The notes under the pieces: model-generated
Told to the model about the DNA's origin: nothing
The model's database searches: none
The model's input: the letters and a program-made list of their open reading frames with translations, nothing else
NCBI GenBank assembly: GCA_035942035.1
Contig: DASZDK010000055.1
Coordinates: 1 to 53,656, forward strand
Length of the DNA stretch: 53,656 bases
Source of the DNA: JAHWJR01 sp035942035
GTDB taxonomy: Bacteria > Actinomycetota > Acidimicrobiia > Acidimicrobiales > CADCSY01
Direction: 5' to 3'
In this document: positions 34,320-42,559 of the stretch, one piece after another
Position numbering within the stretch: the stretch's first letter is position 1
Layout: each line of letters begins with the position of its first letter
Position numbers and translations under genes: made by a program

Positions 34320-34886
34320 CTACGTGCGGAAGTTCTCGAAGTAGCGGCTGGGGGTGGGGCCGCGCTGGCCCCGGTACTTCGAGCCCAGGGTGCCCGAGCC
34401 GTAGGGCTGGTCGGCGGGCGTGGTCATCTGCAAGAAGCTGATCTGGCCGATCTTCATGCCCGGGTACAGGGTGATGGGCAGGTTGGCCACGTTGGACAGC
34501 TCGAGGGTGAGATGTCCGTCCCAGCCGGCGTCGACGAAACCGGCGGTCGAGTGGATGAGCAGGCCCAGGCGGCCCAGCGAGCTCTTGCCCTCGAGCCGGG
34601 CCACCAGGTCGTCGGGCAGGGCCACCCGCTCGTGGGTCGAGCCGAGCACGAACTCTCCGGGGTGGAGGATGAACCGGTCGCCCTCGCCGACCTCCACCAA
34701 CTCGGTGAGATCCTCCAGGTTCTCCTTCACGTCGATGAAGCCCATGGTGTGGTTGCGGAACACCCGGAAGAAGCGGTCGACGTGGAGGTCGACCGAAGAG
34801 GGCTGGACACACCCCTCGCCGAGGGGGTCGATCACGATCCGCCCCATCGCCAGGGCGTCACGGATCGAGCGGTCGGAGAGGATCAC
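34320..34886 (-). CDS. dcd: dCTP deaminase, probably dUMP-forming
   Basis: 188 aa. Deaminates dCTP; actinobacterial enzymes usually also hydrolyse the product to dUMP. Shows MILSDRSIRDALAMGRIVI, GCVQPSSVDLHVDRFFRVF, the catalytic segment GKSSLGRLGLLIHSTAGFVD with its Arg and Glu neighbours, and GWDGHLTLELSN; C-terminal SKYRGQRGPTPSRYFENF closes the active site. GTG start at 34886. Single gene; 48 nt from the tRNA-Gly gene. Confidence 0.94.
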   Translation of the reverse strand: MILSDRSIRDALAMGRIVIDPLGEGCVQPSSVDLHVDRFFRVFRNHTMGFIDVKENLEDLTELVEVGEGDRFILHPGEFVLGSTHERVALPDDLVARLEGKSSLGRLGLLIHSTAGFVDAGWDGHLTLELSNVANLPITLYPGMKIGQISFLQMTTPADQPYGSGTLGSKYRGQRGPTPSRYFENFRT

Positions 34887-34933
34887 GCCGGCACGCTACC
34901 GCCCGACCGAGAGCCGGTAGGATCGTCGCACTC

Positions 34934-35004
34934 GCGGGTGTAGTTCAGAGGCAGAACATCAGCTTCCCAAGCTGAGAACGCGGGTTCGATTCCCGTCACC
35001 CGCT
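34934..35004 (+). tRNA. tRNA-Gly (CCC)
   Basis: 71-nt cloverleaf: acceptor GCGGGTG pairs with CACCCGC (34997-35003), discriminator T; D-arm with TAGTTCAGAGGCAGA; anticodon stem TCAGC/GCTGA enclosing loop TTCCCAA, so anticodon CCC; T-arm GGGTTCGATTCCC. CCA is not encoded. The following 180 nt up to padR hold no gene I can see. Confidence 0.93.
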
Positions 35005-35185
35005 CTGGCAGCGCTGAATCAGCGCGGTTGACACACCGGGCTCGAAGGCCGACTCGGATGCCGGAGATGTTCACCGGCGACCAAGCGCCGGCCGCGCGAT
35101 ATCAGCGCTCAAGCTGCAGCCCTCGGTTGCCGATGACGTGCAGAGGAGTCCGAACCACGAGCTCCGGAGACCCACCGGGGGGACC

Positions 35186-35557
35186 ATGTCTGCTTCCGTC
35201 AGCCTTGCACGAACCGGCCACGAACCCGAGGAGCTCCGTTCCCGGAGCCTGCTGCGCCCGGCCATCTTGTTGTTGCTGCGCGAGCAGGAGGGCCACGGCT
35301 ACGAGCTCATGGGACGCCTCGCCCAGCTGGGTGTGGACGTCCCGCCCACCACCGGTGGGCTCTACCGGGCGTTGCGGACCCTGGCCGACGAAGGTCTGGT
35401 CACCTCCTACTGGAGCACCCCTGAGCGCGGCCCCGCCCGCCGGGTCTATGCCATCACCGACCAGGGCGAGCAGCATCTCGAGCACTCGATGCCCGCCCTG
35501 GCCGGCCTGCTGCGCACCGTGCGAGGGATGCTCAACCGCTACCGGAGCGGGAGCTGA
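35186..35557 (+). CDS. PadR-family transcriptional regulator
   Basis: 123 aa. Winged helix with RPAILLLLREQEGHGYELMG (about 28-47), TTGGLYRALRTLADEGLVTS (recognition helix and start of wing) and RRVYAITDQGEQHLEHSM, the standard PadR pattern; the C-terminal dimer helix is short. ATG at 35186 follows GGGGGG; the frame begins at 35138 but lacks similarity there. The ligand and targets are unknown; there is no transporter next door as is often seen with PadR. Confidence 0.88.
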   Translation: MSASVSLARTGHEPEELRSRSLLRPAILLLLREQEGHGYELMGRLAQLGVDVPPTTGGLYRALRTLADEGLVTSYWSTPERGPARRVYAITDQGEQHLEHSMPALAGLLRTVRGMLNRYRSGS

Positions 35558-35835
35558 CATCTTCCCGTTCGGACGTCCATCGGGTAGCGACGCACCAACT
35601 CGTCGCGGCCGCGGGTGGCGTCAACACGTTGATTCTCGACAGCGCCGATGCGTCCCTTTCCGAGTGCGTCGATCGCCTCTGGACAGGCCATCGCCATCAC
35701 CCGTGAGGGCCGCAGGCCCCCATCGAGCATGGCCGCGCCGTACTCGGTCATCAGCCAACCGAGCCCGGTCTCGGCTACGGGCCCGCGCACTGTCTGGCCT
35801 TGCAGTGCATACGGCGATCCAGTACTCGGTGCTCC

Positions 35836-37239
35836 TCAAAGCGCCCCCGCCTCCCACGGACCAGTCACGGCATAGGTGACGCCCGGGTCCTGGACGTTCA
35901 CGAACAGCCAGTTGCCGTCGGGGCTCCAGTTGGCGCCGGCGAACTCGTTGGAGCCATCGAGGGTGTGGGTGGCGAAGTCGAACACCCGCCCGTCCCGGGT
36001 GATGCCCCGCAGGTACTGGGCGCCGGCGCCGTCCTCGCACGCCAGCAGCCCGCCGCGGGGGCTCACGCAGACGTTGTCGGGCGCCTCCATGATGTCCGGA
36101 TCGCGGGACTCGACGAGCAGCACCAGTTGGCCGCCGCTGTTGCCGCGGGGGAGGTACTGCCATACCTGGCCCAGCCCCGGATCGCCACCGGGACGTGGGT
36201 CCCCGCCGTTGGTGGAGATGATGAAGATGCTGCCGTCGCCGTGCCAGGCGCCCTCCAGCCGGTTGAAGCGGGCCGCGCCCTGTTCCCAGCCCTGGCGGAA
36301 CACGGCCTGGCTGTCGGTGGCGGCGTTGGCCGGGTCGGGGTCGGCGATGGGCACCCAGGTGACGGGCAGGACCTCGCCGATGCGCTGACCGGTGGAGGAG
36401 TCGTGGTTGGGGCGTCCCTTGACCGCCAGCATCTCCAGGCGGCCGGCGGTGCCGAAGCTGGTGCCGGTTGTTGGGGTGAAACGGTAGAACCCCGAGCCGG
36501 TGCCGTCGCCGCTGATGCGACGGTCCTCGGTCTCGTAGGCGATGCCGGTTGCAGGGTCGAGGGCGACCGCCTCGTGGACGAAGCGGCCCATGGCCTCGAG
36601 CGGTACTGCGTCGACCGGGCCGTTGGCGCCGGACGGCACCTCGAACACGTAGCCGTGCGGTTCGCCCACCGTCTCGACGGTCTCCTCGCAGGTGAGCCAC
36701 GAGCCCCACGGCGTCAGGCCGCCGGCGCAGTTGGTGCTCGTGCCCCGGATGCTCACCCACTGGCCACGAAAGCGCATGGCGTCCCTACTGGCGTCCGCCG
36801 GGTTGGTGATGTCGAACTCCATGGTCGTGGTGCCGCCGTAGCGGGCCGGGTCGTAGCCACCGCCACCCAGGGGGCTGACCTCTTCGGTGTTCTCGTGATT
36901 GCGCACCAGGCGGGCGAGCCCCGCGCCGGCGGCGAAGGAGGCCATGCCGTCGTGGCCCCGGGGCAGCGGCCCGACGGGAGCGCCTCCCCGGGTCAGGGGA
37001 AGGGGCGTGCCCGTCTCTCCGAAGGCTACGTAGCGGAACCCTCGGGGCAGCCAGAGGTCGCCCATGTCGACCAGGGGGCCGTAGCCATCGTCGTTCCTCG
37101 CCGGAGACCCGGCGGCCGGGCCGTCAGGCCCGCCGGCGCTCCGGGCGAGCAGCCCGATCAGGGAACCTGAGGCCACGGTGACGGCCCCAGCCGCCACCGC
37201 GCCCCGGGCGAGGAACCTGCGTCGGTCCATTGTCGTCAT
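35836..37239 (-). CDS. PhoX-like (DUF839) secreted phosphatase-family protein
   Basis: 467 aa. Twin-arginine signal DRRRFLARGAVAAGAVTVAS at the N terminus predicts Tat export in folded form. The remainder is a beta-propeller of the DUF839/PhoX type: LVRNHENTEEVSPLG, GLTPWGSWLTCEETVE, GRFVHEAVALDPATGIAYET, EDRRISGDGTGSGFYRFTP, WHGDGSIFIISTNGG, LLVESRDPDIMEAPDN, and the end NEFAGANWSPDGNWLFVN. In PhoX enzymes such Glu/Asp residues bind Ca and Fe ions; the Cys in the TCEE motif is conserved. Probably an extracellular phosphomonoesterase, though many DUF839 proteins are untested. The 278 nt downstream towards padR contain no convincing gene. Confidence 0.85.
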   Translation of the reverse strand: MTTMDRRRFLARGAVAAGAVTVASGSLIGLLARSAGGPDGPAAGSPARNDDGYGPLVDMGDLWLPRGFRYVAFGETGTPLPLTRGGAPVGPLPRGHDGMASFAAGAGLARLVRNHENTEEVSPLGGGGYDPARYGGTTTMEFDITNPADASRDAMRFRGQWVSIRGTSTNCAGGLTPWGSWLTCEETVETVGEPHGYVFEVPSGANGPVDAVPLEAMGRFVHEAVALDPATGIAYETEDRRISGDGTGSGFYRFTPTTGTSFGTAGRLEMLAVKGRPNHDSSTGQRIGEVLPVTWVPIADPDPANAATDSQAVFRQGWEQGAARFNRLEGAWHGDGSIFIISTNGGDPRPGGDPGLGQVWQYLPRGNSGGQLVLLVESRDPDIMEAPDNVCVSPRGGLLACEDGAGAQYLRGITRDGRVFDFATHTLDGSNEFAGANWSPDGNWLFVNVQDPGVTYAVTGPWEAGAL

Positions 37240-37329
37240 GGGGTCCAGGTTGAGACGCAGGCCCTTGCGCGCCGATGGCCGCCGGTGAACATCCCGGCGG
37301 CAATCGGTCGAGCTCGAGGGACGGGCGGA

Positions 37330-37551
37330 TCAGTGCTCGTGCTCGATGCGCTTGACCAGGAGCTGCTTGCCCATGTCGGCGGCACGGCGGTAGCCCTGCT
37401 GCACCTGCTTGAAGTAGTCCCTGAGGTCGTCGTCGGTGGTGGCGTCGTCCAAGTACTTCTGGATCGTCTCCGCACCCTGAAGGGCGTGGTAGACGACGCT
37501 CATGACGTCGTAGGTGGGGTCGGGGGTGCCAGTTGCTTGTTGGTCACTCAT
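37330..37551 (-). CDS. small helical protein of unknown function
   Basis: 73 aa acidic-to-basic helical protein: TYDVMSVVYHALQGAETIQ, KYLDDATTDDDLRDYFKQVQ, RRAADMGKQLLVKRIEHEH. The pattern of two helices with YxxxH and E..H pairs resembles small four-helix-bundle or ferritin-like fragments, but I do not recognise the family. ATG start. Stands between the PhoX-like gene and a methyltransferase gene, all on the minus strand. Confidence 0.7.
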   Translation of the reverse strand: MSDQQATGTPDPTYDVMSVVYHALQGAETIQKYLDDATTDDDLRDYFKQVQQGYRRAADMGKQLLVKRIEHEH

Positions 37552-37581
37552 GCGCCCATACCTCTCCCATAGGTGGAGCCC

Positions 37582-38415
37582 TCACACCTGCACACTCCCG
37601 TCGCCCGGCCGGCCGCTGCCGACCACCGCCGCCGCCGGCAACGTGACCGTCCCGCCCCCCACGCCGTACTCGGCCAGTGCCACCTCGACGTAGCGCTCCC
37701 GCAGCGAGGCCCGCTCGTCAGGCGTGGCGGCGGCGAGTACGGCGCCCGTGCGGGGGGTGCCCGCGGCTACGGCGTCGAACCACGTCCCCGGCTCGACGGT
37801 GATGGACCAGCCCACCCGGTCCACCCGGATGTCGTCGAGACCGGCATCGCCCAGCAGGGCGATGAGAGGACCGTCCTCGGCGAGCGCGTGGCTGTCCGGT
37901 CCGGGAGGAACCGCATCTGTCCTGGAGGGAGATGACGCCACGGTGCCGAACAGGCCGAGCACCGGATTGGCCGACGGCACGTCCCACACACTCAACGCCA
38001 GCCGTCCCCGGCAGACGCGGGCGAGCTCGGCCACCCCCTCATTCGGGCGGGCCAAGTGGTTGAGCAGGAAACCGGCAACGACCGCGTCGAACGAGGCGCC
38101 CCGGAACGGCAGCCGCTCGGCGCTCGCCCGCCACGCTTCGACGCCGGCCGCACGGGCGAGATCGACCATCGCTCTTGCCTGGTCGACAGCGAGCACCTGG
38201 GCACCCCGGCGTCGGGCGGCCAGGGTGACGACGCCCGGACCGGTGGCCACGTCCAGAATCCGGGTGCCAGCCGACACGCCGGCGGCGTCGAGCAACGCAT
38301 CGGCCGCGCCGCCGGTCAGGACGGTGATGGCTCGACCGTAGGCCGCCGCCCGCAGCTCCCACGCCCGCCGCTCCCATTCGGAGAACCTGTCGAGCTCCCC
38401 GTCGGTGTGGGCCAC
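37582..38415 (-). CDS. SAM-dependent methyltransferase
   Basis: 277 aa class I methyltransferase. SAM site ILDVATGPGVVTLAARRRGA (about 48-67), acidic loop AVDQARAMVDLA, then ERLPFRGASFDAVVAGFLLN (motif IV region), matching the UbiE/type 11 group. GTG at 38415 chosen; upstream frame to 38547 runs into the flavoprotein gene's end and is not conserved. C-terminal half (LLGDAGLDDIRVDRVGWSI) is a usual cap. Substrate unknown. Confidence 0.87.
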   Translation of the reverse strand: MAHTDGELDRFSEWERRAWELRAAAYGRAITVLTGGAADALLDAAGVSAGTRILDVATGPGVVTLAARRRGAQVLAVDQARAMVDLARAAGVEAWRASAERLPFRGASFDAVVAGFLLNHLARPNEGVAELARVCRGRLALSVWDVPSANPVLGLFGTVASSPSRTDAVPPGPDSHALAEDGPLIALLGDAGLDDIRVDRVGWSITVEPGTWFDAVAAGTPRTGAVLAAATPDERASLRERYVEVALAEYGVGGGTVTLPAAAVVGSGRPGDGSVQV

Positions 38416-38455
38416 GGTCCGAGCCTGCCACTTCCGTGCGTCCCGACGCCGCCAG

Positions 38456-38911
38456 TCAGGCGCTGAGGAAGATGCGGGCGACCCGCGCCCGGTAGAGGTA
38501 GCCGTCCCAGCCGCTCGGGAGGAAGGAGCCCCGCCGCGAGAGCCCACTCAGCTCCCTGACCAGGTCGACCAGGTCGCCGGCCTTCCCCAGACGCTCGGCC
38601 TCACCGTGGATGGTGAGGTCGTGATCGCGATCGGTGACCGTCATGGACATCGCAGGCTGGCGTTCCAGGTTGCGGAGCAGCACCGAGCCATTCGTCGCCG
38701 TGAAGATCACCGTTCCCTGCAAGCAGGCGGTGAGCACCACCGCGGCATGAGGCGTTCCGTTCGGCCGGACCGTGGCGATGGTGGCGGCCATGACCCGGTT
38801 GATGAACGCCTGCGCCGCCGCTGCAGTCCACTGCTCGTTGGCGTAGACCCGCCGTGTCAACGGGCTGGCGTTGGCCAACGAGACGTCGATCACTCGCTGC
38901 AACTCGTCCAC
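38456..38911 (-). CDS. pyridoxamine 5'-phosphate oxidase-like flavin-binding protein
   Basis: 151 aa split-barrel protein. MAATIATVRPNGTPHAAVVL, GTVIFTATNGSVLLRNLERQ and PAMSMTVTDRDHDLTIHGEA give the FMN- or F420-binding barrel, followed by ARVARIFLSA, the typical final strand. GTG at 38911 preceded by GGAG. In actinobacteria such small proteins are often F420-dependent reductases; which cofactor this one uses cannot be read. Upstream of the methyltransferase on the same strand. Confidence 0.83.
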   Translation of the reverse strand: MDELQRVIDVSLANASPLTRRVYANEQWTAAAAQAFINRVMAATIATVRPNGTPHAAVVLTACLQGTVIFTATNGSVLLRNLERQPAMSMTVTDRDHDLTIHGEAERLGKAGDLVDLVRELSGLSRRGSFLPSGWDGYLYRARVARIFLSA

Positions 38912-38974
38912 GCCGACTCCAGGGCTCCACGGGCAAGGTACCACCCCGAGGGCGCTGACCGGAGCGGCCGGGGC

Positions 38975-39673
38975 TCAGTCGCCGCCCTCCTCGGGCTGCG
39001 CACGGGGTTCGGCCTGGCCGGCCGCGCCGATGCCTCGGCCGCTCCGGCTGACCACCGCTGCGAGGGTGCCCGAGGGGTCGTGGAGGAGCGGCCGCGCCCG
39101 GACGAGCGAGGGCCGGCGGGGCGGCTCGCTGAAGCCGAACCTCGCCGGCTCGTGAAACCGGCGCAGCCCCCCCAGGTCCAGCTCCCCCAGGTGGGCCTCG
39201 CCGGCCACCACCCGGCGGTACTCGTCGGCCCGGTACCACTCCCGCACGCCGGTCGGGCTAACCCCCCACGTCCGCACGCCCAGCATCGCCCGGGCGAGCA
39301 GGCGCTCCACCGGGCGGGCAGCGGGCGTGCCGCGCAGCTGAGCCAGCGGTATGGGCCACCGCCGACCGGCCCGCAGGGTGATGCGCAGGTCGCCGGCGAC
39401 GACGGCCAGCACCGACTCGTCCATGCGACACCGCAGTGGCACGACCTCGACCCTGTCGAAGCGGTACACCGCGGTGATCAGCTCGGCCACCTCGGAACGA
39501 CCGACCAACAGCAACCGCACGCCGTCCGGCCAGGCCCACATGACGTCGTCCATGGGCCCGAGCGGAGAGTGGTCCCAGTGCCCGACGACGAAGCGGTGCC
39601 CCGAGGAGAACCCGGCGCTGGCGATGGTGCCCTCCAGCTCACAGCGGTAGCCCGTCGGCGGCGATCGATGCAC
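38975..39673 (-). CDS. hypothetical protein next to DUF2071 gene
   Basis: 232 aa, not recognised. Alternating strands (YRCELEGTIASAGFSSGHRF, VVGHWDHSPLGPMDDVMWAW, VRLLLVGRSEVAELITAVYR) followed by basic segments. No signal or membrane helix. GTG at 39673 lies 7 nt after the stop of the DUF2071 gene, so they are likely co-transcribed and perhaps act together. The phrase WDHSPLGPMDDVMWA with its acidic residues may be a binding site. Frame upstream to 39811 is shadow of DUF2071. Confidence 0.65.
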   Translation of the reverse strand: MHRSPPTGYRCELEGTIASAGFSSGHRFVVGHWDHSPLGPMDDVMWAWPDGVRLLLVGRSEVAELITAVYRFDRVEVVPLRCRMDESVLAVVAGDLRITLRAGRRWPIPLAQLRGTPAARPVERLLARAMLGVRTWGVSPTGVREWYRADEYRRVVAGEAHLGELDLGGLRRFHEPARFGFSEPPRRPSLVRARPLLHDPSGTLAAVVSRSGRGIGAAGQAEPRAQPEEGGD

Positions 39674-39680
39674 CGATCGC

Positions 39681-40412
39681 TCAGCGATCGAGGCGGCGGA
39701 GAGCACGGACAGGGCCCAGGCGAGCGTCGACGCCGGTGGAGTAGCCGACCAGTGGAGGGCGGCTCCGTGACGGCAGCGCGGCGGCGGTGAACAGATCCTC
39801 GTCCAGGTCAACCAGCTCGGCTTCCTGCAGGGGCCAGGGCTGGTGCTCGACGGGGATGACCGCCAGCACGCCCGCCACCGCCGTGTAGGCCCGCCAGCGA
39901 CCGGTCAGAAAGTGATCACGTTCGGAGATCTCGCCAGGCAGAAGCGGCGTGCCCGGCCTGACGACGATGCGGTGACCGTGCGGGTCATGCGGCGGCCGGC
40001 GGCGGGCGGTGTAGGTAATGGTCTCCCCTGCCTGGACGCTCATGGCCGACCATCGGTAGGGCACACCGGTGCCCGCCCATGCGCCGACGACGGTGGTGGC
40101 GCTGTCGGCCTCCAGGGAGAAGAACCAGAGGCCGTCGACCCCACCGGGGCCCCGCACGTAGGTCCGGAGGTTCGTCTCGGGGAAGCGGGAGAGCCGGGGC
40201 AGTGGACGAAGGGGAGGAAGCCGGAAGCGCTCCACCAGGAACGGGGTGATGCTCACCCAGGCCTGGCCCTCCCACAGGTCAGGCTCCAGCCCGGCGGGGA
40301 GGTGGGCCGCCACCACCTCGGCCGGCAGGGGCCAGTGCAAGAAGCTGACGTGACGCCACGACTGGGCGATCGCCGGCCAGGGCACGCGCTGTTCGGGGAG
40401 GGGTCCCGCCAC
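39681..40412 (-). CDS. DUF2071 (YqjF-like) family protein
   Basis: 243 aa. Typical pattern SWRHVSFLHWPLPAEVVAAH, LPAGLEPDLWEGQAWVSITP, FPETNLRTYVRGPGG and GLWFFSLEADSATTVVGA, seen in the DUF2071/YqjF family, whose fold relates to acetoacetate decarboxylase; no activity is known. GTG at 40412 overlaps the neighbourhood of the upstream stop (40420), and the next gene starts 7 nt after this one: a three-gene unit. Confidence 0.85.
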   Translation of the reverse strand: MAGPLPEQRVPWPAIAQSWRHVSFLHWPLPAEVVAAHLPAGLEPDLWEGQAWVSITPFLVERFRLPPLRPLPRLSRFPETNLRTYVRGPGGVDGLWFFSLEADSATTVVGAWAGTGVPYRWSAMSVQAGETITYTARRRPPHDPHGHRIVVRPGTPLLPGEISERDHFLTGRWRAYTAVAGVLAVIPVEHQPWPLQEAELVDLDEDLFTAAALPSRSRPPLVGYSTGVDARLGPVRALRRLDR

Positions 40413-40419
40413 CGGAGGA

Positions 40420-41052
40420 TCAGCCGGCCCGGCGGTCGGCCGCAGGGTCGACGGTGTAGTGGATGGTCTGGGCGATGATGCGCCCGTCCCGGATCACGAA
40501 GGTGTCGGCGCCGTCGCGCACGCGGGCGCCGTCGGCGTCAGCCCGCCACTCGAGGAAGGCCACCTCGCCCCGCACGGCCACGGTCGTGTACTCGAACCGG
40601 GCGTTGGGCAACTGGGCGTCGAGCAGCTCGGCCAGCACCCGGAGCTGATCTCGGCCCTCGAACGCCCCGAACCCGGTCAGGACCACGATGTCATCGGCCA
40701 CGTTGCGCTCCAGATCGGTCACCCAGTCACCGGCCGCAGCCAGTGCCAGATGGTCGTCGAGCACCTCTCGGGGGCTGCGGCCCTCGGCGCCGGCATCCCC
40801 CGGCACGGCCGCTCCCCGCTCAGGCACGTCGCTCGACGCAGCCCTGGCCGGCCGAGCCGGCTCCCATCGAGCTACCTCGATGGCGGTGCGGACGCCGGCC
40901 TCGACGGCCTGATCGGTGTCTCCGGCCCGGGCGCTGCGAAGGGTGTCCTTCAACACCGCCTCGACCAGGCCCACCTTGTAGGCGTTGAGCTCGGCGGCAC
41001 CCCGGAGGGCGCGCTGCGCCAGCCCCTCCAGGTACAGCGCCGGCAGCGACAT
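40420..41052 (-). CDS. SnoaL/NTF2-like domain protein with helical N terminus
   Basis: 210 aa. Residues about 1-65 are helical (LYLEGLAQRALRGAAELNAY, DQAVEAGVRTAIEVARW); 66-95 a disordered linker; about 95-205 an NTF2-like fold: LALAAAGDWVTDLERNVADD, VVLTGFGAFEGRDQLRVLAE, AFLEWRADADGARVRDGADT, FVIRDGRIIAQTIHYTVDP. Such domains act as small-molecule binding or isomerase modules. ATG with a strong AGGAGGAGG site. First gene of the unit with DUF2071 and the unknown gene. Confidence 0.8.
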   Translation of the reverse strand: MSLPALYLEGLAQRALRGAAELNAYKVGLVEAVLKDTLRSARAGDTDQAVEAGVRTAIEVARWEPARPARAASSDVPERGAAVPGDAGAEGRSPREVLDDHLALAAAGDWVTDLERNVADDIVVLTGFGAFEGRDQLRVLAELLDAQLPNARFEYTTVAVRGEVAFLEWRADADGARVRDGADTFVIRDGRIIAQTIHYTVDPAADRRAG

Positions 41053-41118
41053 CTCGACCTCCTCCTGCTCGCCCGTCCGCCCTGTTTACCCCACAGGCTC
41101 CCTGGACTCCTGAGCGTG

Positions 41119-41147
41119 CCCACGGCGCCGGGCCCGCCGGCCGTGGG
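41119..41147. terminator. strong GC hairpin between divergent genes
   Basis: CCCACGG (41119-41125) pairs with CCGTGGG (41141-41147), with further GC pairs inside (GCCGG/CCGGC). No T-run follows, so terminator function is uncertain; it lies in the 253-nt gap between divergent genes, where an operator role is equally possible. Confidence 0.3.
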
Positions 41148-41305
41148 GAGGCAGTGGTGGAGCCCCGGGTGTAGGGCCTCTAGCGTTGTGGGCAGACGGG
41201 TGTTGACGATCAGAGTCGCCGAGAGGCCGCGCATGGAAATGAACGACCAACAGCCGGGCACCGTCGAGCCGGCCCCCGGCGCCATGTCGCCGACCCCTGG
41301 CCATC

Positions 41306-41887
41306 GTGGCTAGACCCAAGCGCGAGGACGAGGGGCCCGACCCCTACAAGGTGCTCGGCCTGACCTCGCTGGCGTCCCGGGAGGAGGTCGTGGCCGCCTA
41401 CCGGGCGCTGGCCCAGCGCTACCACCCCGACCGCCACACCGACAGCTCCGAGTCGGTGCGGCGCGAGGCCGACCAACGCATGCGAGAGCTCAACCAGGCG
41501 TTCGTCACGCTCAAGAAGGGTGGCTGGGCTCCGCCGTCGATGCCGCGGTCGCAGGTCCAGACCTCGTGGGCTCCTGGTCCCATCGCCGAGGCCGAGGCCC
41601 GTCGGCGGGCCCACCGCGCCGCCCGTCAGCACGTCGCCCAGGCTCGCGCCGCCCAAGCCACCCGCATCCAAGCGAGGCAGTCGGTCCCCGCCGGTGAGGC
41701 CCGCCCGACGGCCAAGAATCATCACGGCAGCAAGGTGGTCTTCGGGATGGCCCAAGCTCTCTACACGAACGAGCTGACCTGCCGGACCTGCCGTAGTACG
41801 CAGCACCTTCCTTCCGGCTGGCAGAACCGCCTGGCCGACACCGACTGGACGTGCTCGTTCTGCGGGCGCGTCATTCTGTCGCGGTAG
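41306..41887 (+). CDS. J-domain protein with C-terminal zinc ribbon
   Basis: 193 aa DnaJ-like co-chaperone of unusual build. J domain at residues about 12-70 (PYKVLGLTSLASREEVVAAY, HPD motif in RYHPDRHTD); then a long Ala/Arg/Gln-rich helix (AEARRRAHRAARQHVAQARA); and a C-terminal C-x2-C...C-x2-C zinc ribbon (CRTCRSTQHLPSG to TCSFCGRVILS, about 160-193). No Gly/Phe region or classical DnaJ zinc repeats. GTG at 41306; no own ribosome site, but a 26-codon upstream ORF (41233-41313) with GAGAGG ahead overlaps its start. Likely recruits DnaK to a special client. Confidence 0.85.
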   Translation: MARPKREDEGPDPYKVLGLTSLASREEVVAAYRALAQRYHPDRHTDSSESVRREADQRMRELNQAFVTLKKGGWAPPSMPRSQVQTSWAPGPIAEAEARRRAHRAARQHVAQARAAQATRIQARQSVPAGEARPTAKNHHGSKVVFGMAQALYTNELTCRTCRSTQHLPSGWQNRLADTDWTCSFCGRVILSR

Positions 41888-41907
41888 GCGCCACTGCGAG
41901 CGACGCC

Positions 41908-42111
41908 TCAGCCAGCGAGCAGGCTGGCCACGGCCCACACACTGGCCACCACGCCGATGGTGATCATGATGCCGCTGCGGACCACCGGCGGCCGCTCGAG
42001 CTCGCCCTCCGATCGGGTGGCGGGAGGCCGGAGCAGGGCCAGCCCGCTGCCCAGGGCCATGGCCGCCCCCAGGGCGAGCACCAGCAGCGGGAGGATGTCG
42101 TCGCCCAGCAA
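41908..42111 (-). CDS. small membrane protein
   Basis: 67 aa with two hydrophobic helices (ILPLLVLALGAAMALGSGLA at 6-25 and IMITIGVVASVWAVASLLAG at the end) linked by a charged loop (RPPATRSEGELERPP). Starts with TTG two bases after the lipoprotein stop, so it is probably co-translated with the lipoprotein. Function unknown. Confidence 0.65.
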   Translation of the reverse strand: MLGDDILPLLVLALGAAMALGSGLALLRPPATRSEGELERPPVVRSGIMITIGVVASVWAVASLLAG

Positions 42112-42113
42112 CC

Positions 42114-42542
42114 TCAGCTCGTGGGGTTCTGGAAGCAGTACGACACCAGGGCAAGCTCCGCGGCATTGAACTCGTCCGACGTGATCTTCTCGAACGGCGC
42201 TTTGCCGTAGCCTTCGTTCTGCAGGACATCGAGGTACTCGCGGTAGACCTCCGTGGTGAAGCGGGCTTGCTCGCGAACCTCCGCCGGCGCCTCAGTGACC
42301 ACCTGCTCCTGCAGGCGGCGGATGCGCTCGGCCGTGTCGTCGATCTCGAGATTCGAGGTCGCCCGCCGGATGAGGTCGAGCTTGGCCCGGTTCAGGTCCT
42401 GGAGGGGACCACAGAAGGGGCCCCCCTCGATGGTGCTGGTCTTCTCCGGAGCCCGGGACAGCACGCCCCCGGCACCGCCGTTGCACGACGCCAGGACGAA
42501 GGCCAACGCGGTCAGAGAGGTGAGCACACGGCGCCGGCGCAT
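42114..42542 (-). CDS. putative lipoprotein
   Basis: 142 aa. Signal RRRRVLTSLTALAFVLASC with lipobox Cys20 predicts a lipid-anchored extracellular protein. The mature part is helical (LNRAKLDLIRRATSNLEIDD, AERIRRLQEQVVTEAPAEVR, TTEVYREYLDVLQNEGYGKA) with two more cysteines (PFCGPL, VSYCFQ) that could form a disulfide. Not recognised. An inverted repeat covers its start codon. Confidence 0.75.
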   Translation of the reverse strand: MRRRRVLTSLTALAFVLASCNGGAGGVLSRAPEKTSTIEGGPFCGPLQDLNRAKLDLIRRATSNLEIDDTAERIRRLQEQVVTEAPAEVREQARFTTEVYREYLDVLQNEGYGKAPFEKITSDEFNAAELALVSYCFQNPTS

Positions 42543-42559
42543 AGTCTTCCGAGACTATA
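42541..42559 (-). promoter_or_regulatory. inverted repeat over -10 and start codon of the lipoprotein gene
   Basis: ATAGTCT-tccg-AGACTAT (42541-42558) is a perfect 7-bp inverted repeat. On the minus strand it includes a -10-like TATAGT (42559-42554) 11 nt before the ATG at 42542. It may be an operator or a hairpin that hides the start. Confidence 0.4.

Noticed and set aside
35539..35790. 83-aa minus-strand frame between padR and the PhoX-like gene
   Set aside because: No motif, overlaps padR tail to tail and has no ribosome site; possible decayed fragment only.
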